In this document: piece after piece, positions 1 through 14,297 of the stretch
Layout of the letters: the number at the start of each line of letters is the position of its first letter
Numbering within the stretch: position 1 is the stretch's first letter
Source: Burhinus oedicnemus
Lineage: Eukaryota > Chordata > Aves > Charadriiformes > Burhinidae
DNA length: 64,000 nucleotides
Direction of reading: 5' to 3'
Assembly (NCBI GenBank): GCA_008921705.1
Contig: VFFE01006695.1
Span: 99,398-163,397, forward strand
Translations under genes and position numbers: made by a program
The notes under the pieces: generated by a model
What the model was told of the DNA's origin: nothing
Databases searched by the model: none
What the model saw: only the letters and a program-made list of their open reading frames with translations

Positions 1-1717
1 CCCTTGCATGGCAACTTGTGATGCTGAAATAAGGCTGTTGCTCTAGGTTTGGACTGCCTTTAAATTTCTTACCATTATTGTTGTTTTGGTTTAGAAGGCA
101 ATTTTCTTTTCCAAAAAACAAACCAATGTAATAACTACCATCAAGATTTTTGTTGGTACAAAAGTGCTGTATGCCACATCAGATCATCACCTTTCACTTG
201 CAATAAATATGCTGTGCTAAAATAAACCTGGGTGCTCCTCTTGCTCAAAGAGGAGGCTCTGTTGTTTCATTATCTCCATGGCAGCACCATTTATGTGTAT
301 CGTGAAGTCTCAGGTAAAAGAACATCGCACTAAATAACAAGTAACTCCAAATTTCTAAACAAAGATGATGTAAAGGAGATGTCTCATATCCCTCTGGAGG
401 TTTGCAGGATCAAACTCCTGGCGTGCCAGCATACAGAGGGGGTAATGTAGAGCATTTTGACCCACAGGCAAAATTCCTGTTAATCCAAATGTTTCCCCAA
501 AGGACTGAGTAGGTCTCTAGGAAACAAACACCAAGAAACCAGACAGACCACATCACCTTTTACTCATTTCTCCCAAGAACTCGCCCTGGTGCGTACATGT
601 TGCAAGAGCCCTTTCACTTTTCAGCTGCGGCCACCAGAGCTACCGACAGTTTCCTCATTTTTATCACAGACATGATATTGTTCATTCCCATTGATGAACA
701 TCTGGGTGCAATCACGAATGTATCCTCCGAGGAGTGCAGGTTGTGAATCAGCAGGCTGCTTGAGAAGAAGTCCAGCCCATCAAAACTGCCAGGTCTAGAG
801 CATGATCCACCAAAACGTTATCTTCTTTGATTCTTTTTCTCCAATTAATCTCAATTTCTATCATCCAGTTTTTGTCTCTGTGGACATGACATTAAAACAG
901 GGCTTGTTATTTTCTGTCAGGGATAAAGAATTATTTCCTTTCTGACACTTGGCAAGTCCAACAGGGCAGGCTAACCACACCAGGATGAGTTTATTGAAGC
1001 CTAATGCAAGAAATCATGTAAGAATTTGAAGTATCTAGGAACACAACTTATTAGCAAGTGTGGGAGAAAGGAGGCTCTTTTAGTATGAGGACAGGTTTAG
1101 CTCCCATGAGGCTCCCATGTGAGTGCTCCTCTTCTCCTGGGGCACAGCAACCAGCCTCCCTTTGCCACACTGTCCTAATAGGATGTAAGACCTTCTCTAT
1201 GCCACACTTGTGCTGGGAGGGTGGCCACGTGAGTCATCAGAAGGGGATGAGATGAGGTGATGACAGACACTATGCTGATATGTAGGAAAATAACCACTAA
1301 ACCATGTATATTTTGTGCTATCATAGCTATGAATATGAAGAGATGTCCTCGGACATCAGGTCTTAGAGCACCTATCTGTATGTATCAATGCACTCCTAAA
1401 TAAATGTTTACTACATACTGTATTGAACAAAAGTATGTCAGAGAGAGTTTTAAGCCATCACCTCTGTCTTGTCCATCCTTGTTCATTTTTCCCCACCTCC
1501 CTGGCTGTGTTCAGGCCTGACCTCAGTCCAGGAGAAGAACCAGCCATGCAGTCCTCCAGCTCGGGTTCAGCAAGCTTTGCACCTTCAAACATCTCCACAG
1601 TGCGCTGATCCACCACCCAGGGCATGTAACACCTTTGTGGTTTCATCCCATCAACACACTATGCTAGTGGGATCAGCACTGCCTATATTATTTCAGGTAC
1701 TTCGGATGGAAACACAC
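1..1717. other. Intronic sequence, nothing recognised
   Basis: No exon, repeat family or RNA gene recognised. Short open frames here are not supported by any similarity that I can see. Confidence 0.5.
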
Positions 1718-2332
1718 ATAGAATCATGGAATGGTTTAGGTTGGAAGGGACCTTAAAGATCATCTAGTTCCAACCCCCTGCCATGGGCAGGGACACCTCC
1801 CACCAGACCAGGTTGCTCAAAGCCCCATCCAACCTGACCTTGAACACCTCCAGGGATGGGGCAGCCACAACTTCTCTGGGCAACCTGGGCCAGTGTCTCA
1901 CCACCCTCACAGTCAAGAATTTCTTCCTAACATCTAATCCAAATCTGCCCTCTTTCAGTGTAAAACCGTTCCCTCTTGTCCTATGGCTCCAATCCCTGAT
2001 CAAGAGTCCCTCCCCAGCTTTCCTGTAGCCCTTTTAGGTACCGGAAGGGGCTCCAAGGTCTCCCTGGAGCCTTCTCTTCTCCAGGTGAACAACCTCAGCG
2101 CTCTCAGCCTGTCCTCACAGCAGAGGGGCTCCAGCCCTCTGATCATCTTGGAGGCCTTCTCTGGACCTGCTCCAACAGGTCCATGTCCTTCTGATGTTGG
2201 GGGCTCCAGAGCTGGACACAATATTCCAGCTGGGGTCTCCCCAGAGCGGAGCAGAGGGGCAGAATCCCCTCCCTGGCCCTGCTGGCCACGCTGCTGGGGA
2301 TGCAGCCCGGGATGCGGGGGGCTTTCTGGGCT
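1718..2332 (-). repeat. CR1 LINE, 5'-truncated (subfamily type A)
   Basis: The copy starts at its 3' end with the inverted motif ATAGAATCATGGAATGG, then GGTTGGAAGGGACC. It runs back through the 3' part of ORF2. The inverted sequence matches the copies at 18174 and 20430 base for base over long stretches (GGATGCAGCCCGGGATGC, CTCTCCAGGGATGGGGCAGC-like segments). Reverse transcriptase C-terminal coding is present but broken by stops and shifts. The element ends abruptly at 2332, as is usual for truncated CR1. Confidence 0.93.
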
Positions 2333-3410
2333 CATTAGGTCTTGGAGCCACAAAGTCCAGAGCAGAGTCAAGGCTGTGTAAATTCAATGTAAAAATGTTG
2401 ACTCTAGAGAGTGATAACTGTAAGCGATAAATATCAGCCTTAGACCAGGTCTCCGTCACTGTCCCACTGGCTCAGTGGCGTAAAAAGTATACACTTTCTA
2501 TTAATTATAGAGGGAGCCTACAGTGACGTGCTTGTAACGTGGAAAGCACAGCTCATTGCCTATATTTAGGTAGGATGAATCCAGGCCCTTCTAAAATGTT
2601 TACAGTGCCTTTTATTTGTGGCTTGAACCGGAAGATAGCAATTATACATATCCCAGATGGCGAAAGATGTTTAAAGGGAGCCTTGGTTATACCAGGAACC
2701 CTGTTGCTTGCTTTTTTTTGTTTAGCTGTTTGTTCATTTCTCCTACAGAAGGAGCAGGAAATCTTTAGGGACTGGCTTTCCCTCCTCCGCTGTTTCCAAG
2801 AAACTGCACCTCTTTGATCTTTTTTAGCCTTGCTAAACCTGGGCCTGCCCTTCTTCCAACCAAAGCAAGTGGCAAACTCGCAGGATCAGATCCTAATCTG
2901 GGTGTAAACTGGCACAACCGCTGCACATCAAAGAAATACCCCTGATTTACACCTCTTGCAGACCACAATCCTCAAGGTCTTCATGGGAGGCAGGACCCCA
3001 TGCCGTCGACCTCGGTCAGTAAATTACTTAATTAAAAGCAGTTACTAAATAATGTTTAGTCTAATGTTTATTTCTCCAGGCTGATCTGTTTATACTGCTT
3101 GTTGCTGCTCTGCATAGTGCCAGAGCGACGGGAGGCTGCAGCAAGGCTGTTCGGCAACGTGGTGGACTTCAGTGCTGCAGCTGGAAGTCTTGGCTGTGTT
3201 TGCTTGCAAGAAAAAGTGCAGTTGAACGATTAGATGGGGAGAGGGAAGCCAAAAAACCACTGCAAAACATCAAGGCTGAAATCTCTGGTGAACACACTCT
3301 TCTCTTCTGCTTTCCTTCCTCCTTCCCAACGAGCAAGTTTTACCTTGGATCTAGGATTCAAAACGAAAGAAGTCCGTGGTTTCCTCCAGAGTGAGGTTAT
3401 GCAGGTGATG
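2333..3410. other. Intronic sequence between two CR1 copies
   Basis: Nothing recognised. The 92-codon plus-strand frame at 2539-2817 has no recognisable motif. Confidence 0.5.
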
Positions 3411-3585
3411 CACAGAATCACAGAATCCCCGGGGTTGGAAGGGACCTCTGGAGATCATAAAGTCCAACCCCTCTGCCAGAGCAGGGTCACCTACAGCAGG
3501 TTGCACAGGATGGCGTCCAGGTGGGTTTGGAATGTCTCCAGAGGTGGAGACTCCACCACCTCTCTGGGCAGCCTGTTGCAAAGAA
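3411..3585 (-). repeat. CR1 LINE 3' end (subfamily type C)
   Basis: Begins CACAGAATCACAGAATCCCC, then GGTTGGAAGGGACCTCTGG, AGCAGGTTGCACAGGATGGC and CTCCACCACCTCTCTGGGCA. This is the short CR1 subfamily whose ORF2 ends ...CNLL. It resembles the nested insert at 27491-27630. The right boundary is approximate. Confidence 0.88.
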
Positions 3586-6500
3586 AGACTGGGCTCACGC
3601 TGCAGCATTTCCCTCAGTTGGAGCCCTTATTGGGACCTCCTCTGAGCAGTCCATTTTCATGACAGTCTTGAAGCCCTCTGGATGACATTGACTACTTGGT
3701 TTACCAAGAAGGGTCTGGCAAACAGACCCTTCCTACTGCAGATAGATGCCCACTCACAGAGCCACACTGCCCTAGGAAACAGCCCAAAACCCAATGCTGA
3801 CCATGCTGCGTTGCTCACTTACAGTGAAGAGAGGACATTCCCACCCCTGAGCTTGGAGGGGCTGTGCTATGAGGTCCTTAGCACGAATTCTGGGGTCTCA
3901 GTTTCTCAGGCAACTCCACTTCTGAGCTCTCCAGGAGCAACGATTTGGGCTCCTTCCTATGGCCACCAACCTTACCTGCTCAGGATCGGGGCCGGGTCCC
4001 CCAGAGCAGCTCATCCAAAGCTCAGCTCTCTGCTTCTAACTCACTGTCCCAGGAGCAACCCCACAGCTCTCCGTGTCCTTCTTCACCTCTGAAGAGGGGA
4101 ATGTCAGGTGGACGGTCTCCTTAGCACATGCAAAGTCAACTTTCATCTTTTTTCCCCCAAACTATGTTTACGATGTTAAATCCCAGCTCCTTCCATGCAG
4201 GCATCCCTCCAACCTCCTTATTACACATTGGAGGAGAAAGACGTGGTTCCTTCCCCCCTGTACAGACAACTCCTTGTCAATTCGTAAGAAAGAATGGGAT
4301 TATTGACACGTGCTTTTAGATATATTTTAGAAGAGCCACTTAAAAATGCAGTTTGAGATGTAGTTCTGCCAGGGATGGGTTCTCAAACGTTGAAGTTATT
4401 CTTTCAGGAAGGTCATGCTGTCATAACAAACATTTCACCAAAATAGAAACAATACCCTGGGAATCTGAACGTCAGAGTGGAAAGTCAGCTTCCTGGCAGA
4501 TATTTGTAAAGTGCTTTGAAGATGTGAAGAATGACACTGCTGCTAAGAATTATTTATTCCCCTTTTTTGTACTACGATGTTGATGAGCTTTATTTTTTTC
4601 TTTTCAGTCTTTAATATGACAGAGGCAACATCTTCTCCACGCTTGGGGATTTAAAAAAAAAAAAAAATCCATACAAGAAAAACTCTGTGATATATCAGCA
4701 GAAATATAAACAGGGCTGATTTATGTATAGATTTTTCCATGCCTCTCACCACTGTGGTATCTGAATGACTTTAGAAACATTTAACAGCTACAATAATTTT
4801 GTGAAACAGTGAAGTATTGTTGTTTATACTTTGCCCGGAGGGAATTGAAGCACAGAATTAATTAAGCAACACAAAGTGAAACAGGAGATTACATACTCAA
4901 TGCTGATCTCTCGAATCCCAGTTTATTGCTTCTTCTATGAGATGATGCCTGTTAGCTGAAAAAAAAAAAAAAGATAAGGGATTTAAGCAGAAGCCATTTA
5001 GTGCAGTTCTTTGGCTTGAGTTGTACAACCCAGATAAGATTATCTCAAAGGTCCCAGCTAGCCCCAAAGCTTTGGAAATTATTAACTTTCTCTCATTCCT
5101 TGGTATTTGGGTGTAAGCCATTTTGTCTATGTACAATCCCCCAAAAGAAGGATTTTGTGGGTCATGAGTTGGTGTTTGTGTCTATCCCATGTCTCAGCTG
5201 TGTTGTGTTCCCATCAGCTGGGCAGGAGAGAGACCCTGCAAATGCTCATCTGCAAACTTGCGTGGAGGAGACAACAAGAGAGAGAGACATTATAAATGAC
5301 CCCTCAGCTAGAAAAATATAAGTTAGAGCTCACAGGCTTTTCAGGCACCGAAGGCGATCAACCAAGAGCCACAGCTCAGTCGGAAACTGGGCTTTTTCTT
5401 TTCTAGTGTTTGCAGAACTCCTGGGATTTCAAAAAGTTTGAGATGCACCTTTTACACTGCAAACCATTTCTCCCCCGGAGAGGGGATTATCACACTATTC
5501 GTTTTTAGCATCGGTGGAGCGTGATAGCAGAGTCTGGCTGTAGATGAGACACCATCTGATATTCAGTCAAGACTCAGACCTATTAGTCATTCAGAAGGCA
5601 GATTTGGGGGTGTTTTATGTTCTTCACCTCTGATATCGCTTCCAGCTACTCTGAAACAGCCCTCCTGCAACCAGAGCTTTGCCTGCCTTGGGTCATATAT
5701 CCCACAGAATCCAGCCATCTCTTGGACTTTATATCAGGATGGGGGCAGTCATGCCCTGGTATCTGCTGGGGTTCATGAGAAGGCCCATGCCTCTGAAGGG
5801 ATGAGTGGGTCAGTTCTCCCCATGTCCTAACACGGCCCACCCCACTGCTCTGGGCTGATTTGGACCCTACAATGTTCAAAGAATAGCCCTGGTGCAGGAA
5901 AATATTATCAGACCTTTGATGTGACTTGAATTGCATGTTTCAAGGCGATTCATGTTGATGAAGCAGTTCCTGTGACCATGGCGAATAAAGCTTATTGCTC
6001 CAAAACTCAACTGGAAGTGAAATATCCATATCATACACACTGGAGAGAGGATGGGAATGATAAATTGCCCTGGATCCCAGGATATGGGCTTCAAAACAGA
6101 CCCCAGAATAATTGTTTTGCGTTGGGCCCTTTTCCTAGAAAAAGAATAGTGATAAATTAACCTAGAATGAGCTTTACCAGCTCCATTTAGGTAATGAGGG
6201 TTTCTAGGAAGAAGAGAGGGGGGAACAGCTTTCTTATCCAGTGTTACCCTTGTTAGCTGTCTGTTTACATGGTGGCTATCATCAGAAGTGCTCTTGTTTT
6301 CGGCTGTTATTCTTTCTCTGCGAAGGAGGAAGGGGTGACCATAAGTTGGTGTCTCCTAACAAGCTGCTCCCAGCTGTTCCGCATAGGAGAACGGACAAGT
6401 AGACAAAGAGGAACAGTTTTGGATGGTTTGGTTGTTGGTTTGTTATTTTTTTTCCTCGTTTGTTTTTCTGAGACTTTTAAGAACCTTTCAGGTTTAGGAG

Positions 6501-9500
6501 GGCTAAAACAAGATGCCTTTTTTGTTTTAATCCTACCTAGCAGGAAGGCAATTTCCTTGGTCTCTAAGTCAGGACGTGGTAGGAGGTTCTTAACTGCTGG
6601 AGCAACCCACGCCAAGTGTTTATTTCCACACTTAGGAAATGGTTATAATTGAATTCTTCCCAGAGATGCAATTAAGAAATGATCAGGCTCCATGCCTGCC
6701 GGTAAGAGCTTTCTTTGTGATTTGCCTGAAGGGCCATGGTTCATAGTAGTCATAAAGGGGATGAGATTTCTTCTGATGCATGCAAAGAAAAGGCAGATTA
6801 AGTCCTAAGGGCAGGACAGAAAAGCATGATTAAAAAGTGCGATGCCTCTGCTCAGTCCATTACAGTTGTGGAATTGCTCGAGCCCCAGTACCTGCTCATC
6901 TGCTCGCCAAGCCAGATGTTGCTAGCAGAGAAGAGTTCTCTGGGGAAGACATCCCTGACGTTCCCCTTCTCTAAGCTGCTGACCACTGCCAGAGGTGGGA
7001 AAATACAATAGAGGGACTGTCACATAAACTGGGATTTCTGTTAACTAAAGGAAACTGCCACAAACCTGGGTTGGATCTATCCAGTTACCCGCCAAATTCA
7101 CTTTCTTTTCTTTCTTGAAACTATAGACCCAGAAACACTGATGACTACAGAGATATTTTGCCCTTTTTACAGTGCCTTCGAATCCCAGCTCACAGGACCC
7201 AAATAAAACCCCTGTAACACTCTCAGTTTTTTTCCCAAGTTGGATGACTGCATCTAATCTTGGGTTAATTTCATATTTTAAGGCTACAGATCTATTAATG
7301 AAAATTATGGGCCTTCCAACATCTTTCCTGCAGCCCTTGGCTCTGATATAATATCCTTCAATATGTCCCTTAATTTTCCTGTATTCATCTGCTGCTACTT
7401 CAAAATCTAATGTCTCTTGTAGAAAAATGTTATGATTCATCTTATGGCATGAATAATTCCAATGCATGTTTCATTTTGCATTGCATAGAGATGACTAGAA
7501 ATGAAAACTTTGGAGGGGTATTTTACAGACTGACATGTAGAGGGGACAGTGAGTTCAGTGAGAAAGATACACCGCAATGTGCAATCCTCATCAATGTTGT
7601 GTGCATTGCTGTACAAAGACAGGGCTTGAAATTGTGTTCGCATTGTCCATGAGGAATAAAGCTGATTTTACAGTCAGGAATTAATTTTCCTCTAACACAG
7701 AAGAGAAAGCTTGAAGTCAGTAGAAGACTTCAAAGGCAGATGACTGGTCCTTGATGAGAAATACCCTAAAAGAAGTAAATGAATAGTAGAGACCAAGAAG
7801 ACTATTGAGGGCAACAGGAGCAGATATACACTTTGTCATGAACCTCCACTTTCACATGCTTTAGGAGGGATAACGTACAAGTCAAGAAATTTAGGCATTC
7901 TTTAGTTTTTTCATCTGGGTGACAATACACTGTGTCAGTGGAGCAAGATGAAATGGTCTTAGTGCTGGTACCAGTGGAGTGAAGCCACCCCTGTTCTTGC
8001 TGGTGAAACTGTGGAATGATTTTGATGAAGCTTCAGTGGAAACACTGAAGGTTTGTGGTGCTGCAGGTGTTTATGGAGTTTGGCCCCCGATGCCCGACCT
8101 GGATCATGGAAGGAAGACTCTATGGCCCACTGAGAAAGAGGGTACAAGGCAGGAGCTAGGACTAAACCAGAGGTCTGCCACTCCCAGCAGAACAGGGAAG
8201 AGATGGGAAATACTTTTTGATTCTCCCTTCCAGAAGAAGTATCTCCAGATGCTGGTTAGCTTTGCTCAGCTCTGAGGCTCCTGGGCAGAGGGAGTAGCAT
8301 TGCCAGACCTAAGGCAGTGCCAAGTAGAGGCAATAAGAAGGACAACAGCCCTCCTCTTTCTTCCTTTTTGCTGGAGAAGAGAGCTAGAGAAGTAGTAGCT
8401 CCCCAGTTTTGAACAAGATATCAAGATAGAGGCACAGGAAAGCCTGGGAGAACAGAGCAACTCTTGGCCAGCATGTTGATGACTGCTTAGAAAGGGTCAC
8501 AAGACCGGTATGGTTTGCTTACACAGCAGCCACACCAAGTCAAAAAAAAATTGGTGTTGTCTGGTACTTCACACTTGTAGAATTTCATGACTAGCCTGGT
8601 ACCAGGGCGTTTCCTACCATCAATAGGCACCTGTCCACAGAAACAGCCCAATACAGCTGTATCAACAGAGGACCTGAAAAGACTCCTCAGGTCGTGTTCA
8701 ACTGAATGTATCTAAATTATACATAGTTCCCATGATGGGTCTGATGGGATTTCCTGCTGGATAAGAAAGACCACATGAATGATATTTTTCTGGGTTTTTT
8801 TCTTGAGAAGGTGGGAAGAGGGGAAAGAATAGAAGAAGATTTTAATTAATACAAGCTTTTAGTTTGACACTAGTTTTGGATTAAGTTCATGAGACAAGAG
8901 AAGTCTCAGGGACTGATATCACTTGAAGCGCAGAAAAAAGTGACTTGTTTTCACAGTGGAGGTGTATCACCAGAGGACATCCACAGGACATATGATACAG
9001 TCTGTACCATGCAGTACATCCATAAATCATCTTAAAAAGGGAGCTAAAAGTGAGGGGACAATGTACGTGAAGGACACTCAGTTATTAGGAATCCTAAAGA
9101 GGAAAGTAACTGAAAAGTTGTAGAGTGATTGAGGGATAAAAGTCAAAGGCAGCAAATGCTACGTTGTGCCGATTGACAAAAACAACTCTTTTTCCTACAA
9201 AGAGAAGGTCTCTGAACCACCCTTTAGCATTCAGTAAGGAAACATTGGTGTCAGTGAGTTCTACAAAATTGTCGACTGAACACTCAGTTGTGGCTAAAAG
9301 CATTTAGGAAAAGCTATTATGGGAAAGCCATTACTTAGGAAGGGATAGACAACTACAGGATGATGTCACTTAAGAAACCACAGAGTACCCAAATCTTGAA
9401 AGCTCTTTTGCTCTCTGAGCTTTACTCCTCAACAAGGATATCGCAGAATTAGAAAAGTTTTAAAGGGATCAGAGGTGTAAAATGTTTTTTCATAAGAAGT

Positions 9501-12435
9501 GTATAAAAGGAAGAAGACTGTTCAGCCTCATAAGAGATTATTCAAGAGAGACACGATAAATATCTCTACAAACAGGTACACCGTGACACAGAGAATAATT
9601 ATGCATTATTCCAATAATGGCAGAATTAGGGTCATCAAATGATGTTATTGGGCGGTAGGCTTAGAAAAAAACCTCAAGGTTCTGCCTTTTCACAAAGTCT
9701 GGAGTTCAGTTACAGACCTCCATGTCAGCAGGCATTATGAATACCAAACATTTATACAGATCCCAAAGGCAATCGCGTAGCTAAGGGGAGAAATGTTCAT
9801 CAGAGGCTCTTCAACACAAACGTACAACCTGTGGCCTGGCAAGTCCCTAAGCCACAACTCTGTAGGCACAGAGGAGGTATTGGGACAGTATCACTACCCT
9901 CTGGTGTTGTTTGCATGCTCCTTTCCTAAGCTTCCATGACAGGAAGGATGGGGAACAACTACAGACCTGGTCTGACCCAGCACAGTCACTTTTATGCCCT
10001 TACATGCTTGTAAAACAACTTGGAAAGTTGTCTAGCCAACTCCAAGCCAGCAGAATCATCTGCTCAGTGACCCAAATCTCTGCTTTCTTTCAGCACGTTT
10101 AGCCCTTGAAAACTCAACTGCTTCCCAGGAAGGTTGGACAGCTGAGGGAACCCAAGGCACTCCTTCAGTAATGTTGGTATGAAGAGCTCGTATCTTAGCA
10201 AACAAGAGAAGCCAGGGCAGATTTTCACCTCTGTTGTAAAGGAGCAAAGTCCCGGACCCAGTTAAGCCATCTGGCCTCAGGCCTTACGAGGTGGGACAGC
10301 AGAGTTTGGTGCCAGTTTCCCAAGTTTTGATCCCATGCCTTGCTGTCCGCAGCTCTATGATACATCTCTGGTGCTCTGCAAGTAATTAATGCCAATTCTA
10401 CGCTAAACTAAAACCAGGAGTGACTGAACAATGAAGATTCAGCCAGGAAATTCCTATTCCTTGAGCTTCCAATCCACTTGCATGTAAAACCTAGAGCCAA
10501 CAGTGAAGCTAATTCTGCTTCAGCCCCTCTTACTCTGTGTCATCGTTGGCCATTGTCCTCTTGCTCTAAGTTGATATTCATCTCTGCTACCCGGGAGATT
10601 TCTGGTTGTTTACGTATTGAAATGTTCTCCCTTTTATCCCTTGTGGTGGCTTAATGTCTCATTCCCTCTTGGCTTCACTGCATTTCTGATTCAAACTTTC
10701 TCTACATGGGGCCATGCAAATATGAAACAGCTCTGACCGAGGCAGCTGGTGCCTTGTCAGCTTTCATTTCTGCAGATGATGACTAACACTTCAGCTTATG
10801 ATTTTGGTGGATTTTCGTACTCTGCCCTGGCGCTTGGATCGCTGGTGTGGGATATGCAGTCTGCAAAGTTCTCAACATATTGGTCCCATTAGGAATTCAT
10901 CTGCGACTGATGCCATCTCTGGAAATGGCTCTCCTCCCAACCACCCAGTTTAATTCATGTCTTTGACTTCTGTTAACATGCCCTTGGTTTACCCTGAGCA
11001 AATGGCTGGGATTGGCATCACACCCTCTGGTCTTTGTGTGGGAACGGGCTACTGTCTATCCTCTGGGATCTCCCCCACCCCCACCCTTTCTCCTTTTATA
11101 TCCCACAGTCATCTCTTGAGCTGCCAAATGATCATATTTTTCTGTGATCCAGGAATGTTAATGATGGTTCCCCAGAAATACACATCATGGTGTGTGTGAA
11201 AGTTGCTGTTAGGAAAAAAAACCCTCCTCCTGTCACTGACTCTGCAGACGCTCACACATAACGAAAGCTTCAAGGCAAGTGAAGACCCAAAATCTACATC
11301 CAAAGAGCTTTCAAGGCAAGACTACTCCTTAAAATCTGAATGGGAGGGATGACAATGATATGGGGGTCACCCAGCCAAGCCCTTCTCAAAGTACCTCCGA
11401 TTGCTCTGACAGCTCTCTAAGGGCTTGTGGTGTTCACATACAGACTCCTGGCAACATCATCAGCTGTACTACCTAAATAGGCGAGGTGGTGCTACGGTAG
11501 CCTGCTCCAAACACTGACTAAACATTTGGTAAGAGTTTTCCCTTTCCCAAAGAGCAGCCCATGTACACCAACCAAAAGAGGGATGTGTTGTCACCTCCAC
11601 TTTATAGCTGAAGAGCTGAGCAGGTCTAATGTGGCATAAGGGCACCCAAATGCTATGGAAATCAATTGGATCTGCACAGCTGTGTACTTCTGAGGACTTC
11701 AGGCTCTACTTTCAAAACAATTTGGTGACCGTTGTAGAATATGGCTCTTTTTGCCCCTTGCCACATGATGAAATCCTTGGGTCTGCAGGGTGGAAGGTGT
11801 CTCCTTCCTAGAGAGAGTATATGCAGAGAAGAGATCTCCAAATGCAGGGGAATGGAGACCTTCCTCCACTAGCCAAGGTGGAAAAAGGGAACGTGCTTTA
11901 AGCACATCTAGCCAAGACACGACCCTCCTTCTCCTTCAGCACCAGTCTTTGTATCCTTGCTGCTAGATTCAACGGGCCAATGTTTCTGTTCAGAGAGCAT
12001 TTCACATCCCATGATAGTGAGGATCTTGCCAGCTTGTGTTCTAGCGAAGAGCGATAGGAGCTTTGGATTCATGGGGGATTGAAGTCAAGCCTCTTCTTCA
12101 TATCCAGAGGAGCAAGAATGAGATCCGGGGTCACCTGTGTGAAGAAGGACCTATGCAAACATGCACATTGTCACCTGGCTGTCTGTTGTGCAGGATGTAT
12201 TCAGCTGAGGCTCAGTGCCTTCAGGTAGCAGAAGGCACCAACCTGAGACTCTTCCTTAGGGCTTTGACATGAACTCTAGTCAAATCGTTGGCTGCAGAAG
12301 ATATTAACATGTTGGTGCCAGCTAGCAGAAATGTAGCACCCTCAGGTCTAGACAGTGGTTGAGTAGCAGTTCCGTCTGCCATGTCCACCACAACAGTGAC
12401 AGACAATTACTAATGTATTTAGTCCAGATCTGGCA
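3586..12435. other. Long CR1-free intronic stretch
   Basis: Apart from the possible MIR relic at 4848 I see no repeats, exons or RNA genes. It is single-copy looking, with scattered short open frames. Confidence 0.5.
4848..4922 (-). repeat. Possible MIR-like relic
   Basis: GGGAATTGAAGCACAGAATTA, AAGCAACACAAAGTGAAACA and CTCTCGAATCCCAG resemble the inverted MIR core, but with several mismatches. Confidence 0.3.
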
Positions 12436-12532
12436 AAGCATCTTAGCCAAGATCACAGACTAGTCTGTGGCAGAGCCGGGAACAAAATCTGACCCTTTGA
12501 GTTTCAGTCTAGTGCTTTAACCACATGAACAC
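12436..12532 (-). repeat. MIR/CORE-SINE-like relic
   Basis: Matches the inverted MIR pattern in order: AGCCAAGATCACAGACTAG (compare CCAAGGTCACACAGC), TGGCAGAGCCGGGAACAAAA and AGTGCTTTAACCACATGA. This is old amniote SINE sequence. Confidence 0.65.
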
Positions 12533-14204
12533 ATTTCTTGTGTTATCTGCTCCCCCTTTTCATGAACTCTGCTTTACTGTATTTTTCATACCTAATTTGT
12601 TCCTGATCATAAGAAAAAATGTCCCCTTTAGATGCATATTGCAATGAACAAAAAGCAGATTCATGGTCCTTAAAGCCTTTCCTGTTCTAAGTCTCTATGA
12701 AATATGTTCTTTGGGTGTTCATTAATTACAAAGATTGTGAGATGGAAATTTTAAGTACAGTAATAAATCTATTCAGTTAAACCATGGTTCTGGGGATTTC
12801 ATCCAAGTAGGATTTTATGCCATTAGATTACGGCAAAAGTTTTCGGAGACATGAGGAATAAGTCTATGCTTCAGGGGCTTCAGCGATAAGGCCATGAATG
12901 TGCTGATCCCTTGCACAATGTGTTTCCACTGCAGAAGAAGAGGTAAGTGATCCAGAAACACTGCAACCTGGGCACCAAAGGGCTGCGGGGAGGCTGGGAA
13001 GCTGTTGCTGGCTTGCTAGGGACCAACAAATGCCCTAAATTAAGCAAGGTTGGCCATGCGAGGTTGATAGGTAGAAAGAAGCTCAAGCAAAACAGAGAGC
13101 AATACGGGGATCCGAAGAACCTGAAAGTTATGGGCAGTGAAATGAATGCCTCTGTCTTGGTGGGGGTTCAACACTGGAGTCTGGACTTCACGTGCTGTTC
13201 ACTACCCCAAGCCTTTAGGTATTACATCTGTACAAAGAGCCACGGACTTCATTACTTGGTGTCTCACCTACACACCTTCTGTCAGCCCTACAGATATTAA
13301 CATGACTTTTTGTCACTGCCCTGGTGGCTGTCATCATGTTCACTGTTGCATTTGTTGTCCCTCCGTGAGGAACCAGCATCATGACAGTCTTTTCGATGAC
13401 TTCCCACCAGGCTGTCTTCAAATCCCTCCTTCCCCCAAGAGTTAAACTAACTACAGGCAAAGATCAGCAACCAGCAGGGACAGCTGATATTCTCCATATC
13501 TCCCAAGCCTTCATGTCTCTGCAGAAACAGAGACTTTGAAGCACAACGCGTGCACTCTGCTGCTTCATGCCCTTGCAGGCTCCTGTCTTGGGGACTCCCA
13601 GCCTGCACTCCTACTTGCCCAAACCTGTTTGCTGTGGGAACTCAGACCACCTTTTGCCTTCTCTTGGGAGCAAACCTGCTGACAAGGGCTCTTTCCTATG
13701 CTCTCCCTGCTCCCTCTTCTTGCTTTCCGACTCTTGGCATTTTCCATCTGTGCTATTTCAGCCACTTTGCTCCTTGTCTTTCCAGCTGGGTGGGGCTAAG
13801 CTATAAAAGGGATCTGACTATCTTCCCTCGTCTCTTGGCTCACAGCCTTGGGCTATACACAGCTCAGCTAAATCATTCCATGCATTCCTTTCTCTCCCAA
13901 GGAAGAACGTAATTCATTGCAAAGGTTTTTTTCACCGTGCCCTCCCAAGACAGAAAATTCTCTGCTTTGCAGCTGCCTTGACACATAGGTCTTGGGATGA
14001 GCTTATCTCAAGCATCTTGTGTGCAGAAAGATTCCATGGCAGCATCAAATAATAAACAGATCTCGAAAGAGTGTGCAACGTGCAAGCAGCCAAGAAAATG
14101 CTCTGCGTTCCTCGAGAGACATTTCTAGCCTGATCTTCCTCCTGCTGCCGTTATCCTGTTAGATGGTTTGAACCAACCGCTTAAATGTCAGCATTTTATT
14201 CATA
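12533..14204. other. Intronic sequence
   Basis: Nothing recognised. The 120-codon plus-strand frame at 13550-13912 is Cys/Ser/Leu-rich without a known motif and is probably chance. Confidence 0.45.
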
Positions 14205-14297
14205 AAATCATAGAATCATAGAATGGTTTAGGTTGGAAGGGAAAGATCATCTAGTTCCAAACCCCCTGCCATGGGCAAGGACACCTCCCACTAGACC
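14205..14297 (-). repeat. CR1 LINE 3' tip (type A), very short
   Basis: About 93 bases of inverted CR1 3' end: AATCATAGAATCATAGAATG, GGTTGGAAGGGAAAGATC, CCATGGGCAAGGACACCTCC and CACTAGACC. A few bases of the usual GGGACCTTTAAAGATC segment are missing. Confidence 0.88.

Noticed and set aside
1983..2459. Several 80-130 codon frames on both strands
   Set aside because: All lie on the CR1 copy at 1718-2332 and are shadows or broken ORF2 pieces.
5980..6000. AATAAAGCTTATTG as a polyadenylation site of a gene
   Set aside because: No upstream coding exon on either strand supports a transcript end here.
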